From: Salegentibacter salegens
GTDB lineage: Bacteria > Bacteroidota > Bacteroidia > Flavobacteriales > Flavobacteriaceae
NCBI RefSeq assembly: GCF_900142975.1
Contig: NZ_LT670848.1
Location: 2,480,001 to 2,544,000, forward strand
Length of the DNA: 64,000 bases
Direction of reading: 5' to 3'
Of the stretch, positions 1 to 7,505 are shown in pieces. The notes below the pieces were generated by a model, which was not told the origin of the DNA, made no database searches, and worked only from the letters and a program-made list of their open reading frames with translations. Every line of letters starts with the position of its first letter. Position 1 is the stretch's first letter. Position numbers and translations under genes: made by a program.

Positions 1-2
1 TC

Positions 3-95
3 CTTAAAAGACCGGTAATTATTAATAACGAAGAAATTTTTATAGGAAATTCTAAGAAAACCGTCGCGGCGGCCAAAGCAGCGGTACATGGATAA
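3..95 (+). CDS. C-terminus of an ArsC/Spx-like protein (partial)
   Basis: The window opens inside a plus-strand reading frame whose last 30 codons end at the TAA at 93-95. The tail begins LKRPVIINNEEIFIG and ends AAAKAAVHG. An L-x-RP followed by an isoleucine-glycine turn is typical of the C-terminus of arsenate reductase (ArsC)/Spx-family thioredoxin-fold proteins. The stop lies 8 bases inside the next gene, so the two are probably translationally coupled. The catalytic N-terminus is outside the window, so the family call rests on a short motif. Confidence 0.55.
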   Translation, partial: LKRPVIINNEEIFIGNSKKTVAAAKAAVHG

Positions 96-987
96 CAAAC
101 GTATTCTGGCCATTTTAGCGGCCATTGGTGCAAGTGCGATCTACGGACTTAACCATACCATCGCCAAAGGGGTTATGCCCACTTATATTGAACCTTTCGG
201 GTTTATTTTTTTACGCGTTTTTGGTGCGGCCGTTCTATTCTGGGGAATTAGCTGGTTAGGTCCTAAAGAAAAGATCGCTACTTCAGATTGGCCCCGGATT
301 TTAGGTTGTGCCATTTTTGGAATGGTCATTAATATGCTGTTCTTCTTTAAAGGCTTAAGTCTCTCTACCCCAATAAATAGTTCGGTAATTGTCACGCTTT
401 CGCCGGTTATGGTGCTAATTCTAGCTTCTATTCTCATTCGGGAAAGAATTACTTTGCTTAAAACCCTCGGAATTATTGTAGGCCTGGCGGGTGCCCTTGT
501 TTTGGTGCTTTTTAGCGCCGCTAGCACCGGCAACGCACCCAATATTCCTATGGGAAATGTGCTTTTTATAGTAAACGCCTTTAGCTACGGCCTCTACCTT
601 ATCCTGGTAAAACCACTAACCAAAAAGTATCACGCGCTTACCTTAATGAAGTGGTTATTTTTTATCGCTGTAATTATCAATTTCCCTATTACTATTGGCG
701 AATTTACCGAAGTAAACTGGACGAGTTTACCTTTTGATGCTATTTGGAAAATGGCCTTTGTAGTGGCGGGAACTACCTTTTCTACTTATTTGCTGAATAT
801 TTATGCGCTAAAACAACTTTCAGCTTCTACCATAAGCGTTTTTATTTATATGCAACCACTTATTGCAATTACCTATGCAATTTTAACCGGCGCAGATGAA
901 CTGAATATGGTAAAAGTAGTAGCGGCAATCCTGGTATTTGTAGGAGTGTATATGGTAACTAAAAAGAAAACTGAAATAAGGGCTTAA
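88..987 (+). CDS. EamA/DMT-family transporter
   Basis: A 299-residue polytopic membrane protein with two homologous halves of about five hydrophobic helices each, the layout of the EamA (DUF6) drug/metabolite transporter superfamily. The first half contains the GLNHTIAKGV and PINSSVIVTLSP segments, and the second ends with the helix IYMQPLIAITYAILTG and a lysine-rich tail. Such proteins export or exchange small metabolites through the inner membrane, but the substrate cannot be read from sequence. The ATG overlaps the end of the preceding ArsC-like frame by 8 bases, suggesting an operon. Length is normal for the family. Confidence 0.9.
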   Translation: MDNKRILAILAAIGASAIYGLNHTIAKGVMPTYIEPFGFIFLRVFGAAVLFWGISWLGPKEKIATSDWPRILGCAIFGMVINMLFFFKGLSLSTPINSSVIVTLSPVMVLILASILIRERITLLKTLGIIVGLAGALVLVLFSAASTGNAPNIPMGNVLFIVNAFSYGLYLILVKPLTKKYHALTLMKWLFFIAVIINFPITIGEFTEVNWTSLPFDAIWKMAFVVAGTTFSTYLLNIYALKQLSASTISVFIYMQPLIAITYAILTGADELNMVKVVAAILVFVGVYMVTKKKTEIRA

Positions 988-1095
988 TTAATCTTCCAGT
1001 TTTTCAGCGAGTTTTTGTAGATAATTCTTATTCTTTTTAATTGCCGAAAGTGAAGCGGTATAAGTATTCACCATTCCCACAGCCGGAAAACTCAA
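988..1095 (-). pseudogene. 3' fragment of membrane-protein gene split by IS1595-family element
   Basis: On the minus strand this segment reads in frame as 35 codons, beginning LSFPAVGMVNTYTASLSA and ending KLAEKLED before a TAA at 990-988. If the insertion element (1104-2152) and one copy of its 8-bp target duplication are removed, this frame joins exactly and without a shift to the frame that runs down from 2635. It is therefore the displaced C-terminus of that gene. It converges tail to tail with the EamA gene, with adjoining stop codons. Confidence 0.85.
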
Positions 1096-1103
1096 TTTTC
1101 CTT
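1096..1103. repeat. Target-site duplication, left copy
   Basis: The octamer TTTTCCTT lies directly outside the left end of the insertion element and is repeated exactly at 2153-2160. Eight base pairs is the usual duplication length for the IS1595 family. Confidence 0.9.
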
Positions 1104-1106
1104 AGC

Positions 1107-1137
1107 TTTGTTCTAAGATGAATATGTCTTATATTTG
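1107..1137 (+). promoter_or_regulatory. Transposase promoter, -33 box inside the terminal repeat
   Basis: TTTG at 1107-1110 and TATATTTG at 1130-1137 are separated by 19 bases, a good match to the Bacteroidota sigma-factor consensus (TTTG and TAnnTTTG). The -33 box lies within the left inverted repeat. The transposase ATG follows 18 bases after the -7 box. Confidence 0.7.
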
Positions 1138-1154
1138 TGTAAAACTATATAGAT

Positions 1155-2150
1155 ATGATACCTTCAGATTTCAGGGATTTTTTCGTTAATAGTCCAGCGA
1201 CTGTTCAACAAGAGATAGTGGCTTCGTTGCTATCATTGTCTTTGCAAGAAAGTGAAGTAAAGGACAGCAACGAGGCAAAAGCAGTTACCTGTCCTCATTG
1301 CTCAGAAAAGCGTGTTCGTGCCAATGGCAAGCTCAAAGGCGTTCAACGCTATGTTTGCAATGGCTGTAAGAAGAATTTCAGTGAGACCACAGGTAAGTTT
1401 TGGTATAATATAAAAAAGAAAGAGAAGTTAAATCGGTATTTATACTGTTTGTTGTCGGGCTACAGTATCAGGAAAAGTGCAGAAGAGACGGAGATATCAA
1501 TTCAAACGTCCTTTGATTGGAGACATAAATTGCTCACGTCATTTTCCAGTGTTTCGGTAGAAGAGTTTCAGGGCATAGTCGAAAGCGATGACCTGTTCTT
1601 TGCCTACTCAGAAAAAGGAGGACGTCATTTAGGTAGAAAACCGAAAATGCGAGGAGAAAAAGCAAGCAAAGCAGGCATAAGTGATGAAAAAGTAGCTGTA
1701 GTGGCAACTTGTGATAGATCTGGAAACAAAGACTTTAAAGTGGCCACAAGAGGTCGTATCAGTAAAGAGGATCTGAATAGAATACTTAAAGGGAAACTTG
1801 ATAAAGCTGACGTACTCTGCAGCGACAGCCATAGAAGTTATGGTGCTTTTGCAAAAGCCAACACAATTGCCCATAAAAAGTTCAACACCTCAAAGGGACA
1901 GCGAACCGTAGATAAGGTGTACCATGTCCAGAATGTAAACAATATGGATATGAGATTGAGAAAGTTCATGGATTCTTTCAATGGGGTAGCTACAAAATAC
2001 TTACAGAATTACTTGAATTGGTTCTTGGTACTTGAAAAAATCAAGAACTCAACCAGTAAAATGGCAACAGTTACAGCCATTGCCTTTGCTTCAAATAGCG
2101 CATGGTACGAGTACAAACAACAACTATTCAATATGCTAATTAGAACTTAG
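1155..2150 (+). CDS. IS1595-family transposase
   Basis: A 331-residue transposase. The N-terminal third holds a zinc ribbon with paired CPHC and CNGC motifs (about residues 46-71), followed by a helical DNA-binding region and a DDE-type catalytic domain. The catalytic aspartates lie in ESDDLFFAYSEKG and in CSDSHRSY. The region HVQNVNNMDMRLRKFMD followed by FNGVATKYLQNYLNWF is the signature of the ISXO2-like/IS1595 family, which moves by cut-and-paste transposition. The stop codon is inside the right inverted repeat. The gene appears complete. Confidence 0.93.
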   Translation: MIPSDFRDFFVNSPATVQQEIVASLLSLSLQESEVKDSNEAKAVTCPHCSEKRVRANGKLKGVQRYVCNGCKKNFSETTGKFWYNIKKKEKLNRYLYCLLSGYSIRKSAEETEISIQTSFDWRHKLLTSFSSVSVEEFQGIVESDDLFFAYSEKGGRHLGRKPKMRGEKASKAGISDEKVAVVATCDRSGNKDFKVATRGRISKEDLNRILKGKLDKADVLCSDSHRSYGAFAKANTIAHKKFNTSKGQRTVDKVYHVQNVNNMDMRLRKFMDSFNGVATKYLQNYLNWFLVLEKIKNSTSKMATVTAIAFASNSAWYEYKQQLFNMLIRT

Positions 2151-2152
2151 CC

Positions 2153-2160
2153 TTTTCCTT
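2153..2160. repeat. Target-site duplication, right copy
   Basis: TTTTCCTT directly outside the right end of the IS1595-family element, identical to 1096-1103. Confidence 0.9.
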
Positions 2161-2635
2161 TTGCAATAGAATTTGCCAGAAGTATTTGTAAATAATTATA
2201 AGTGATTATAATTTGCTGAAGTAAATCGGTTCTTTTTCTCCTGAAACCCAGTTTTTCAGCAGTTCTATCGTTTAAGATATAACTTGTGCCTTCAAGTGTG
2301 ATCTCTGCAGCTTCTTTTTCATTATAAGATTCTGTGAGTTTTATAAGGCCTAAAATATATTGTCTTAAAATATATCTTATTCGTTGTTTAGCCTTCCAGT
2401 TTTTATCAATCACGTAATAATAATCAAACAAAGTTCCACCGTGGATTATGATCTTCCCATTTTTCTCTTTTTCAGTAATAAAAAGCGGGGAATAATAGAT
2501 TAATTTCCCCTGCTTTTTTCCTTGTGGCGTATCTATAAACGGAGCTAGAACAGATAGGATTAGTGGTGCTAAAAGTAAAGGCAGAAAATACCATTCCAGC
2601 ATTAGTGCAATAACTATAAATCCCAGAAATATCAA
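2153..2635 (-). pseudogene. 5' part of membrane-protein gene interrupted by IS1595-family element
   Basis: The frame encodes a protein with two adjoining hydrophobic segments at the N-terminus (IFLGFIVIALMLEWYFLPLL, then a second helix) and a basic, mostly alpha-helical soluble remainder. It reads 161 codons to the insertion point; the element then adds a glycine and a stop at 2147. Rejoined to 988-1095 it would give about 196 residues. The first start is a TTG at 2635, but the frame stays open upstream to about 2740 without an ATG, so the true start is uncertain. I do not recognise the family. It lies downstream of the thioesterase gene on the same strand. Confidence 0.75.
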
Positions 2636-2746
2636 AAAAGCAAGCCCGGAAAATCTAAGGATTTCCCGGGTTTGTTCTTTTTGTGGTTTTATATAAAATT
2701 GATGTTTTTCGATGTGGGAATTTAAGCAATTCTGGTGAAGAAGTGT

Positions 2747-3241
2747 TTAAAATCCTAACTTTTCAGGATCCAAATGTTGGGGTCTTTTTCCAAATCGCCT
2801 GGTATCTTCTTTGGTTAAGATTTTAAAATCATCGGTATGGTCTAAACTATCTAAATTATCACGCAGGGCTTTAGGCAATTTGGTGAGTTTTCTTTCCTTT
2901 AAATCTATCCAGGCACCCATCATTTCACAACTGGCAAAATTTCGGCCTTTTTCATCATAAAAATTATGCAAAAATTCAAAGTACATACCATCTTCAGCCA
3001 GCCCCTTTAATTGCAATGTCACCTTTATTGGCTTGCCAGCAAAAACTTCTTTAAAATAATAAACGTGCTCGTAAAAAACCACCGGGCCAATATTATTCTT
3101 TGCTAAATCCTCCTGGCCAAAACCGTTTTCCATTAAAAATGCCATTCGGGTATGACTCATAAAATTTACATAAGCCGTATTGGCCAAGTGCCTGTTTGCA
3201 TCTATATCACTCCAGCGTATTTCAAATTCTTTGGTATACAT
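2747..3241 (-). CDS. Acyl-CoA thioesterase, 4HBT hotdog fold
   Basis: A 164-residue single hotdog-domain protein like the YbgC/FadM group of acyl-CoA thioesterases, which hydrolyse fatty acyl-CoA in the cytoplasm. The N-terminal signature is RWSDIDANRHLANTAYVNF, with the expected acidic residue and asparagine, followed by the helix that begins SHTRMAFL. I chose the ATG at 3241 (MYTKEFEIRW) because the family normally begins only a few residues before the RW-x-D motif; an upstream ATG at 3271 would add ten residues. Its acyl chain preference is unknown. Confidence 0.85.
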   Translation of the reverse strand: MYTKEFEIRWSDIDANRHLANTAYVNFMSHTRMAFLMENGFGQEDLAKNNIGPVVFYEHVYYFKEVFAGKPIKVTLQLKGLAEDGMYFEFLHNFYDEKGRNFASCEMMGAWIDLKERKLTKLPKALRDNLDSLDHTDDFKILTKEDTRRFGKRPQHLDPEKLGF

Positions 3242-3311
3242 TCTATCTATTTTTTTAATAAAATTAAGCATAAATATTATGCACGCATAATTATTTTAAA
3301 ATTTTACATCC

Positions 3312-3319
3312 TTAACTTT
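3312..3319 (+). promoter_or_regulatory. -7 promoter box of the YheT-like gene
   Basis: TAACTTTG fits the TAnnTTTG consensus. It ends only 7 bases before the ATG at 3327, so transcription would start at or just before the start codon. This favours the ATG over the in-frame TTG at 3318, which is part of the box. Confidence 0.6.
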
Positions 3320-3326
3320 GCCTAAT

Positions 3327-4313
3327 ATGCCTATAACTAAAACCAAATATATAGCAACGGGAATTTTTAAAAACGCCCATGTATCCAGTATTTTTGCTGC
3401 TACTTTACGAAAAGTAAAGTTTAGTTTTAGTGCAAAAGATCGCATAGAATTAAGCGATGGTGATTTCCTGGATTTGGAACGTAGCTTTTATTCGGCTAAA
3501 AATGATAAAATAATCATTTTGTTGCACGGGCTTGCCGGAAATGCCAATAGACCTTATATGCTGGGGATGGCAAAGCATTTTCAGGAAAACGGCTGGGATA
3601 TAGCTTCCATGAATTTTAGAAGTTGCAGTGGTGAAATAAATCGACTCTACCGCAGTTACCACGCTGGAGCTACCGAAGATTTAGAAGCGGTGATAAACCA
3701 TCTTCAGCAGGAACAGAAGTATAAAAAAATCGCTTTGGTAGGTTTTAGTTTGGGTGGTAATTTAATGCTAAAATACTTAGGAGAACAAAACAATATTCCT
3801 TCAGAAATTAAATCGGCAGTGGCGGTGTCTACCCCTTGCGACCTGGGAGCTTCCCTGGAAGAACTCAACAAAACCCATAATTTTATCTATTCAAAACGAT
3901 TTATAAAAAACCTGAAAAAGGAATTACAGTTTAGACAAACTCATTTTCCTTCAAAAATAAGCAAAGAGGAGATCACCCAATGTAACTCGCTGCTCGCCAT
4001 AGACGAACTTTACACCAGCAGAGCCCACGGCTTTAAAGATGCTTCAGATTATTATAAAAAGTGTAGTTGTATAGGCTTTTTACCCGAAATTAATATCCCC
4101 ACGCTTCTGCTTAATGCAAAAAATGATACTTTTCTTTCATCAAATTCCTATCCGGTAGAGGTTGCAAAAAATTCTAAATTTCTTCATCTTGAAATTCCTA
4201 AACACGGTGGCCACGTGGGGTTTTTTCAGCGTAAAAAACCTTATTACCACGAACAGCGAGCATTGGAATTTATAACCCAAAGGGAATCAACAAATTCAAA
4301 ATCTGGAAAATAG
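3327..4313 (+). CDS. YheT-family alpha/beta hydrolase
   Basis: A 328-residue alpha/beta hydrolase of the YheT/embryogenesis-associated EMB8 type. It shows the oxyanion segment LLHGLAGNANRPYM, the nucleophile elbow GFSLGGNLMLKYLG, the cap-region motif NFRSCSGEINR, and a late histidine in KHGGHVGFF, completing a Ser-Asp-His triad. No signal peptide is present, so it is cytoplasmic or membrane-associated. The substrate is not known; members act as esterases or lipases on short acyl esters. The ATG at 3327 is preferred over the TTG at 3318 because of the promoter position. Confidence 0.88.
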   Translation: MPITKTKYIATGIFKNAHVSSIFAATLRKVKFSFSAKDRIELSDGDFLDLERSFYSAKNDKIIILLHGLAGNANRPYMLGMAKHFQENGWDIASMNFRSCSGEINRLYRSYHAGATEDLEAVINHLQQEQKYKKIALVGFSLGGNLMLKYLGEQNNIPSEIKSAVAVSTPCDLGASLEELNKTHNFIYSKRFIKNLKKELQFRQTHFPSKISKEEITQCNSLLAIDELYTSRAHGFKDASDYYKKCSCIGFLPEINIPTLLLNAKNDTFLSSNSYPVEVAKNSKFLHLEIPKHGGHVGFFQRKKPYYHEQRALEFITQRESTNSKSGK

Positions 4314-4325
4314 CCTTTGGCCGGC

Positions 4326-4355
4326 TTTGCCCTGCTACAGAATTGATTATCTTTG
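4326..4355 (+). promoter_or_regulatory. Promoter of the yicC-gmk-nadD operon
   Basis: TTTG at 4326-4329 and TATCTTTG at 4348-4355 are 18 bases apart, and the yicC ATG at 4376 follows with a short leader. This closely fits the flavobacterial promoter consensus. Confidence 0.7.
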
Positions 4356-4375
4356 CGCAAGCTTAAAAATCACGC

Positions 4376-5233
4376 ATGATTCAGTCAATGACAGGTTTTG
4401 GAAAAAGCATAACGCAACTTCCATCCAAAAAAGTAACCGTTGAGATCAAGTCGCTAAACAGCAAAAACCTTGATGTAAACGCCAGGATTCCTTCGCAATA
4501 CCGCGAAAAAGAACTTCAACTAAGAAATACAATTTCTAAATCGCTTACCCGCGGAAAAGTGGATTTTTCCCTTTTTGTGGAAGTAACCGGTGAAGAAACT
4601 ACGGCCTCTGTAAACAGAGGCGTAGTAAAAAATTATATGCAACAATTAAAAAGTATTGTTGAAGGTAACGATACCGAATTGCTTAAAATGGCAGTAAGAA
4701 TGCCAGATGCGGTAACTACAGAACGAGAAGAAATAGACGAATCTGAGTTTAAAGCAATAGAAGCCGCGGTGATTGAAGCCCTGGAAGAGATTAACCAGTT
4801 TAGAACAGACGAAGGTGAAGCTTTGGAAAAAGACCTGAAACTTAGGGTGAATAATATTGCTGCTTTGCTAAAGGAAGTATTAAGAATTGATCCGGAAAGG
4901 GTTGATGCAGTAAAGGAACGCCTAAGAAAAGGAGTGGCCGATCTTAAAGAGAATGTAGACGAAAACCGTTTTGAACAGGAATTGGTTTACTATATTGAAA
5001 AATTTGACATTACCGAAGAAAAAGTAAGACTGGAAAATCATCTTTCTTATTTTAACGAAAGCATAAATTCCCAGGATTCCAACGGGAGAAAGCTTGGTTT
5101 TATTTCCCAGGAAATGGGTCGGGAGATCAATACAATTGGCAGTAAATCTAACTTTGCCCCTATGCAACAGCTCGTGGTGCAAATGAAGGATGAGCTTGAA
5201 AAAATTAAAGAACAACTTTTAAACGTACTCTAA
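4376..5233 (+). CDS. YicC-family endoribonuclease/RNA-decay protein
   Basis: A 285-residue protein beginning MIQSMTGFGKS, the hallmark of the YicC/YloC family, with the conserved C-terminal DUF1732 segment (GRKLGFISQEMGREINT, then a lysine-rich end). E. coli YicC is a stress-induced ribonuclease that promotes decay of the small RNA RyhB. The gene is followed directly by guanylate kinase (gmk), an arrangement widely conserved among bacteria and seen here with no gap between stop and start. Length is normal for the family. Confidence 0.92.
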   Translation: MIQSMTGFGKSITQLPSKKVTVEIKSLNSKNLDVNARIPSQYREKELQLRNTISKSLTRGKVDFSLFVEVTGEETTASVNRGVVKNYMQQLKSIVEGNDTELLKMAVRMPDAVTTEREEIDESEFKAIEAAVIEALEEINQFRTDEGEALEKDLKLRVNNIAALLKEVLRIDPERVDAVKERLRKGVADLKENVDENRFEQELVYYIEKFDITEEKVRLENHLSYFNESINSQDSNGRKLGFISQEMGREINTIGSKSNFAPMQQLVVQMKDELEKIKEQLLNVL

Positions 5234-5827
5234 ATGAGCGATGGTAAACTTATCGTATTCTCGGCACCTTCAGGATCGGGAAAAACCACGATAGTCCAAC
5301 ATTTATTAAAGCACAAAGAATTAGATCTTGAGTTTTCTATCTCTGCCACTTCTCGTGAACCAAGAGGCGAGGAAAAAGACGGCCAGCATTATTACTTTCT
5401 TTCTTTAGAAGACTTTAAAAAGAAGATAAAAAACGACGAATTCCTGGAATGGGAAGAAGTTTACCGCGATAATTTCTACGGAACTTTAAAAAGTGAAGTA
5501 GAACGCATCTGGTCTCACGGAAAAAACGTGATTTTTGATATTGATGTGGTAGGCGGGCTGGATATAAAAAACATCTATCCAGAAAAAACCCTGGCTGTCT
5601 TTGTAAAGCCACCTAGTATTGAAGAGTTAAAAATCAGGTTGAAAAAGCGTAAGACTGAGAGTGATGATAAAATTAATATGCGTGTGGCAAAAGCCTCTAT
5701 TGAACTGGCAACGGCTCCGCAATTCGATTTTATTATTGAAAATCATCATTTAGATACCGCGCTTCAGGAAGCTTACGACCTTGTGGCTTCTTATGTAGGC
5801 GTAAAAAATTCGGCTAAAAATGAATAG
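5234..5827 (+). CDS. gmk: Guanylate kinase
   Basis: A 197-residue guanylate kinase converting GMP and ATP to GDP and ADP in purine nucleotide synthesis. The P-loop APSGSGKTT lies at residues 11-19. The GMP-binding region contains SATSREPRGEEKDGQHYYF, and the lid shows LKIRLKKRKTES. The ATG directly follows the yicC stop, and the 3' end overlaps nadD by 8 bases, so the three genes are likely one transcript. No unusual features. Confidence 0.97.
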   Translation: MSDGKLIVFSAPSGSGKTTIVQHLLKHKELDLEFSISATSREPRGEEKDGQHYYFLSLEDFKKKIKNDEFLEWEEVYRDNFYGTLKSEVERIWSHGKNVIFDIDVVGGLDIKNIYPEKTLAVFVKPPSIEELKIRLKKRKTESDDKINMRVAKASIELATAPQFDFIIENHHLDTALQEAYDLVASYVGVKNSAKNE

Positions 5828-6404
5828 GAAAGTCGGTTTGTTTTTTGGGACTTTCAATCCAATTCATATCGGGCATCTTATTATTGCCAACCACATGGCT
5901 GAATTTTCAGATTTAGATGAAGTTTGGTTGGTGGTGACGCCGCATAATCCGCATAAAATTAAAAGCACGCTTTTGAAAAACCATCATCGCCTGGAAATGG
6001 TTTATAAAGCCTGTGAAGCTTATGAGCATTTAACGGCTTCTAATGTAGAATTTAGTTTACCTCAACCCAATTACACCAGTACTACCCTGGCGCATCTTCA
6101 GGAGAAATATCCTACCAACGAGTTTTGCCCAATCATGGGAGAAGACAACCTGAAAACTTTCCATAAGTGGAAGAATTACGAGGTGATTTTAGAAAATCAT
6201 CAAATTTACGTTTACCCTAGAATTTCTGGCGGAAAGGTGGAGAATGAATTTAAAGATCATCCAAAAATTACCCGGATAATGGCTCCGGTGGTAGAAATTT
6301 CTTCAACTTTTATTAGAAAAGCGGTAAAAGAAGGAAAATTTATAAAACCCATGTTGCCCGATGCGGTTTGGGATTACATTCAACTGATGAATTTTTTTAA
6401 ATAG
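5820..6404 (+). CDS. nadD: Nicotinate-nucleotide adenylyltransferase
   Basis: A 194-residue nucleotidyltransferase that adenylates nicotinate mononucleotide in NAD synthesis. The N-terminal GLFFGTFNPIHIGH contains the GxFxPxHxGH active-site signature (residues 10-19), and the C-terminal SSTFIRKAVKEGK is the ISSTxIR nucleotide-binding motif. It overlaps gmk by 8 bases and is the last gene of the operon. It runs tail to tail towards the LysM gene, with an inverted-repeat element between them. Confidence 0.96.
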   Translation: MNRKVGLFFGTFNPIHIGHLIIANHMAEFSDLDEVWLVVTPHNPHKIKSTLLKNHHRLEMVYKACEAYEHLTASNVEFSLPQPNYTSTTLAHLQEKYPTNEFCPIMGEDNLKTFHKWKNYEVILENHQIYVYPRISGGKVENEFKDHPKITRIMAPVVEISSTFIRKAVKEGKFIKPMLPDAVWDYIQLMNFFK

Positions 6405-6417
6405 CCTGAATAAAACA

Positions 6418-6551
6418 AAAGACTGTTTAAAAAATCTTATGTTAGCTGTTCTGGTTAGCTGATTGAACCTACTTTTTTCATGGTGGAACTACAAGCTATA
6501 GGACGTCGTCTGCCCTCAATGTAACAACCTCAAAAACTTTAAACAGTCTTT
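6418..6551. repeat. MITE-like element with 14-bp inverted ends
   Basis: AAAGACTGTTTAAA at 6418-6431 and its exact complement at 6538-6551 enclose 106 bases with no convincing reading frame. It sits between the convergent nadD and LysM genes. Its ends resemble those of the element at 29133-29265 (both fit AGRCTGTYTRAAAA), which also lies between convergent genes. It could be a miniature transposable element, a bidirectional terminator, or both. Confidence 0.6.
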
Positions 6552-6556
6552 AATCT

Positions 6557-7060
6557 TTATTTCTTATCCAGGCGCGGAATTCGTAAAACCTGCCCCGGAA
6601 ATATTTTATCGGGATCTTTAAGCATTGGTTTATTGGCTTCAAAAATCATGGTGTATTTATTGGCATCGCCATAATGTTCTTTGGCTATTTTGCTTAAATT
6701 TTCCCCTCTTTCTACCGTATGAAAACCAGATTCTGGCTCTTCAACCTTCACGGCCAATCTATCGTCTACCTTCGCAATTCCGTGAGAATTACCAATTACA
6801 AGTACTATTTTTTCACGCACAGCCTGTGAATCTGCCAGGCCATAAACTATAGCCGTATTATCTTCAATATCAATTACCGGGTTTTCCACCTTTAAATCCA
6901 GCTCTTTTATTGTATTTAAGAGCTTTTCTGCTGCTTTTGCATTCTCTTTTCGTATTATTTCTTTCTTCGCTTCAGAAATTTCTATGTTCTCTTCTTCCTG
7001 CTCCTTTTCTTTTCCGAAGATTTTTTCCCCGGCATCTTTTATAAATGAAAATATTCCCAT
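6557..7060 (-). CDS. BON and LysM domain protein (Kbp/YgaU-like)
   Basis: A 167-residue protein resembling E. coli Kbp (YgaU), a cytoplasmic potassium-binding protein. It starts MGIFSFIKDAGEKIFG, as Kbp homologues do, followed by a charged linker, a BON domain (about residues 42-105, with VIDIEDNTAIVYGLADS) and a C-terminal LysM domain (about 113-163, HTVERGENLSKIAKEHYGD through GQVLRIP). No signal peptide is seen. The K+ role is inferred from the domain order only. Confidence 0.87.
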   Translation of the reverse strand: MGIFSFIKDAGEKIFGKEKEQEEENIEISEAKKEIIRKENAKAAEKLLNTIKELDLKVENPVIDIEDNTAIVYGLADSQAVREKIVLVIGNSHGIAKVDDRLAVKVEEPESGFHTVERGENLSKIAKEHYGDANKYTMIFEANKPMLKDPDKIFPGQVLRIPRLDKK

Positions 7061-7230
7061 GTCGCTGATTACTAAGTTAGTGAAAAGAAAAGTACAAAAC
7101 GAAAATTGTATTCTCCTTACTCTTAGTCCTAAATTTTTGTTAGATTTTCACTCACTAATTGAGATATAAATCTTCCGGGGCTTGCCCAGATGTATTTACT
7201 GCTCGAAGAAAAGCTGATCTCAATTAAAAC

Positions 7231-7273
7231 GAAAACCGCAAACTACAATAGAAATTGTGAGTTTGCGGTTTTC
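7231..7273. other. Strong orphan hairpin in divergent intergenic region
   Basis: GAAAACCGCAAAC at 7231-7243 pairs perfectly with 7261-7273, and the inner ACAAT/ATTGT extends the stem. The 445-base gap between the divergent LysM and gpsA genes (7061-7505) holds no gene that could end here on either strand. The hairpin may end a small RNA or be a dispersed repeat. I see nothing coding in the rest of the gap. Confidence 0.5.
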
Positions 7274-7478
7274 AACTAAATAACCAACCAAAAAAACTAA
7301 GAAAATCTGTCTTCATTTAAAAGAAGACTTCGTCGTCTATAGGAGAACGCAAAAAATTACCTGGAATTGTAAAATGGTTAATTTTATAGATGTTAAAGTT
7401 TTGTCTTCATTTCTTTGTTTATTCATTAAGATTCTGGTTTATAAACACAGTCTTTTTAGATATACTTAGAAAATTGCT

Positions 7479-7486
7479 TATTTTTG
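7479..7486 (+). promoter_or_regulatory. -7 box of the gpsA promoter
   Basis: TATTTTTG matches TAnnTTTG and lies 19 bases before the gpsA ATG. A clear -33 TTTG is not evident. Confidence 0.45.
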
Positions 7487-7505
7487 AATTACAGAAAACC
7501 AACCT

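Larger units (their letters stand above)
1104..2152 (+). mobile_element. IS1595-family insertion sequence, 1049 bp
   Basis: The element is bounded by imperfect inverted repeats: the left end starts AGCTTTGTTCTAAG, and the complement of the right end starts GGCTAAGTTCTAAT, with similarity continuing for about 22 bases. It is flanked by an exact 8-bp duplication and holds one transposase gene that fills nearly the whole element. Both ends and the gene look intact, so the copy may be active and recent. It interrupts a minus-strand membrane-protein gene. Confidence 0.93.

Noticed and set aside
7376..7471. A 31-codon frame before gpsA
   Set aside because: It is short, has no promoter or recognisable composition, and is not distinguishable from chance.
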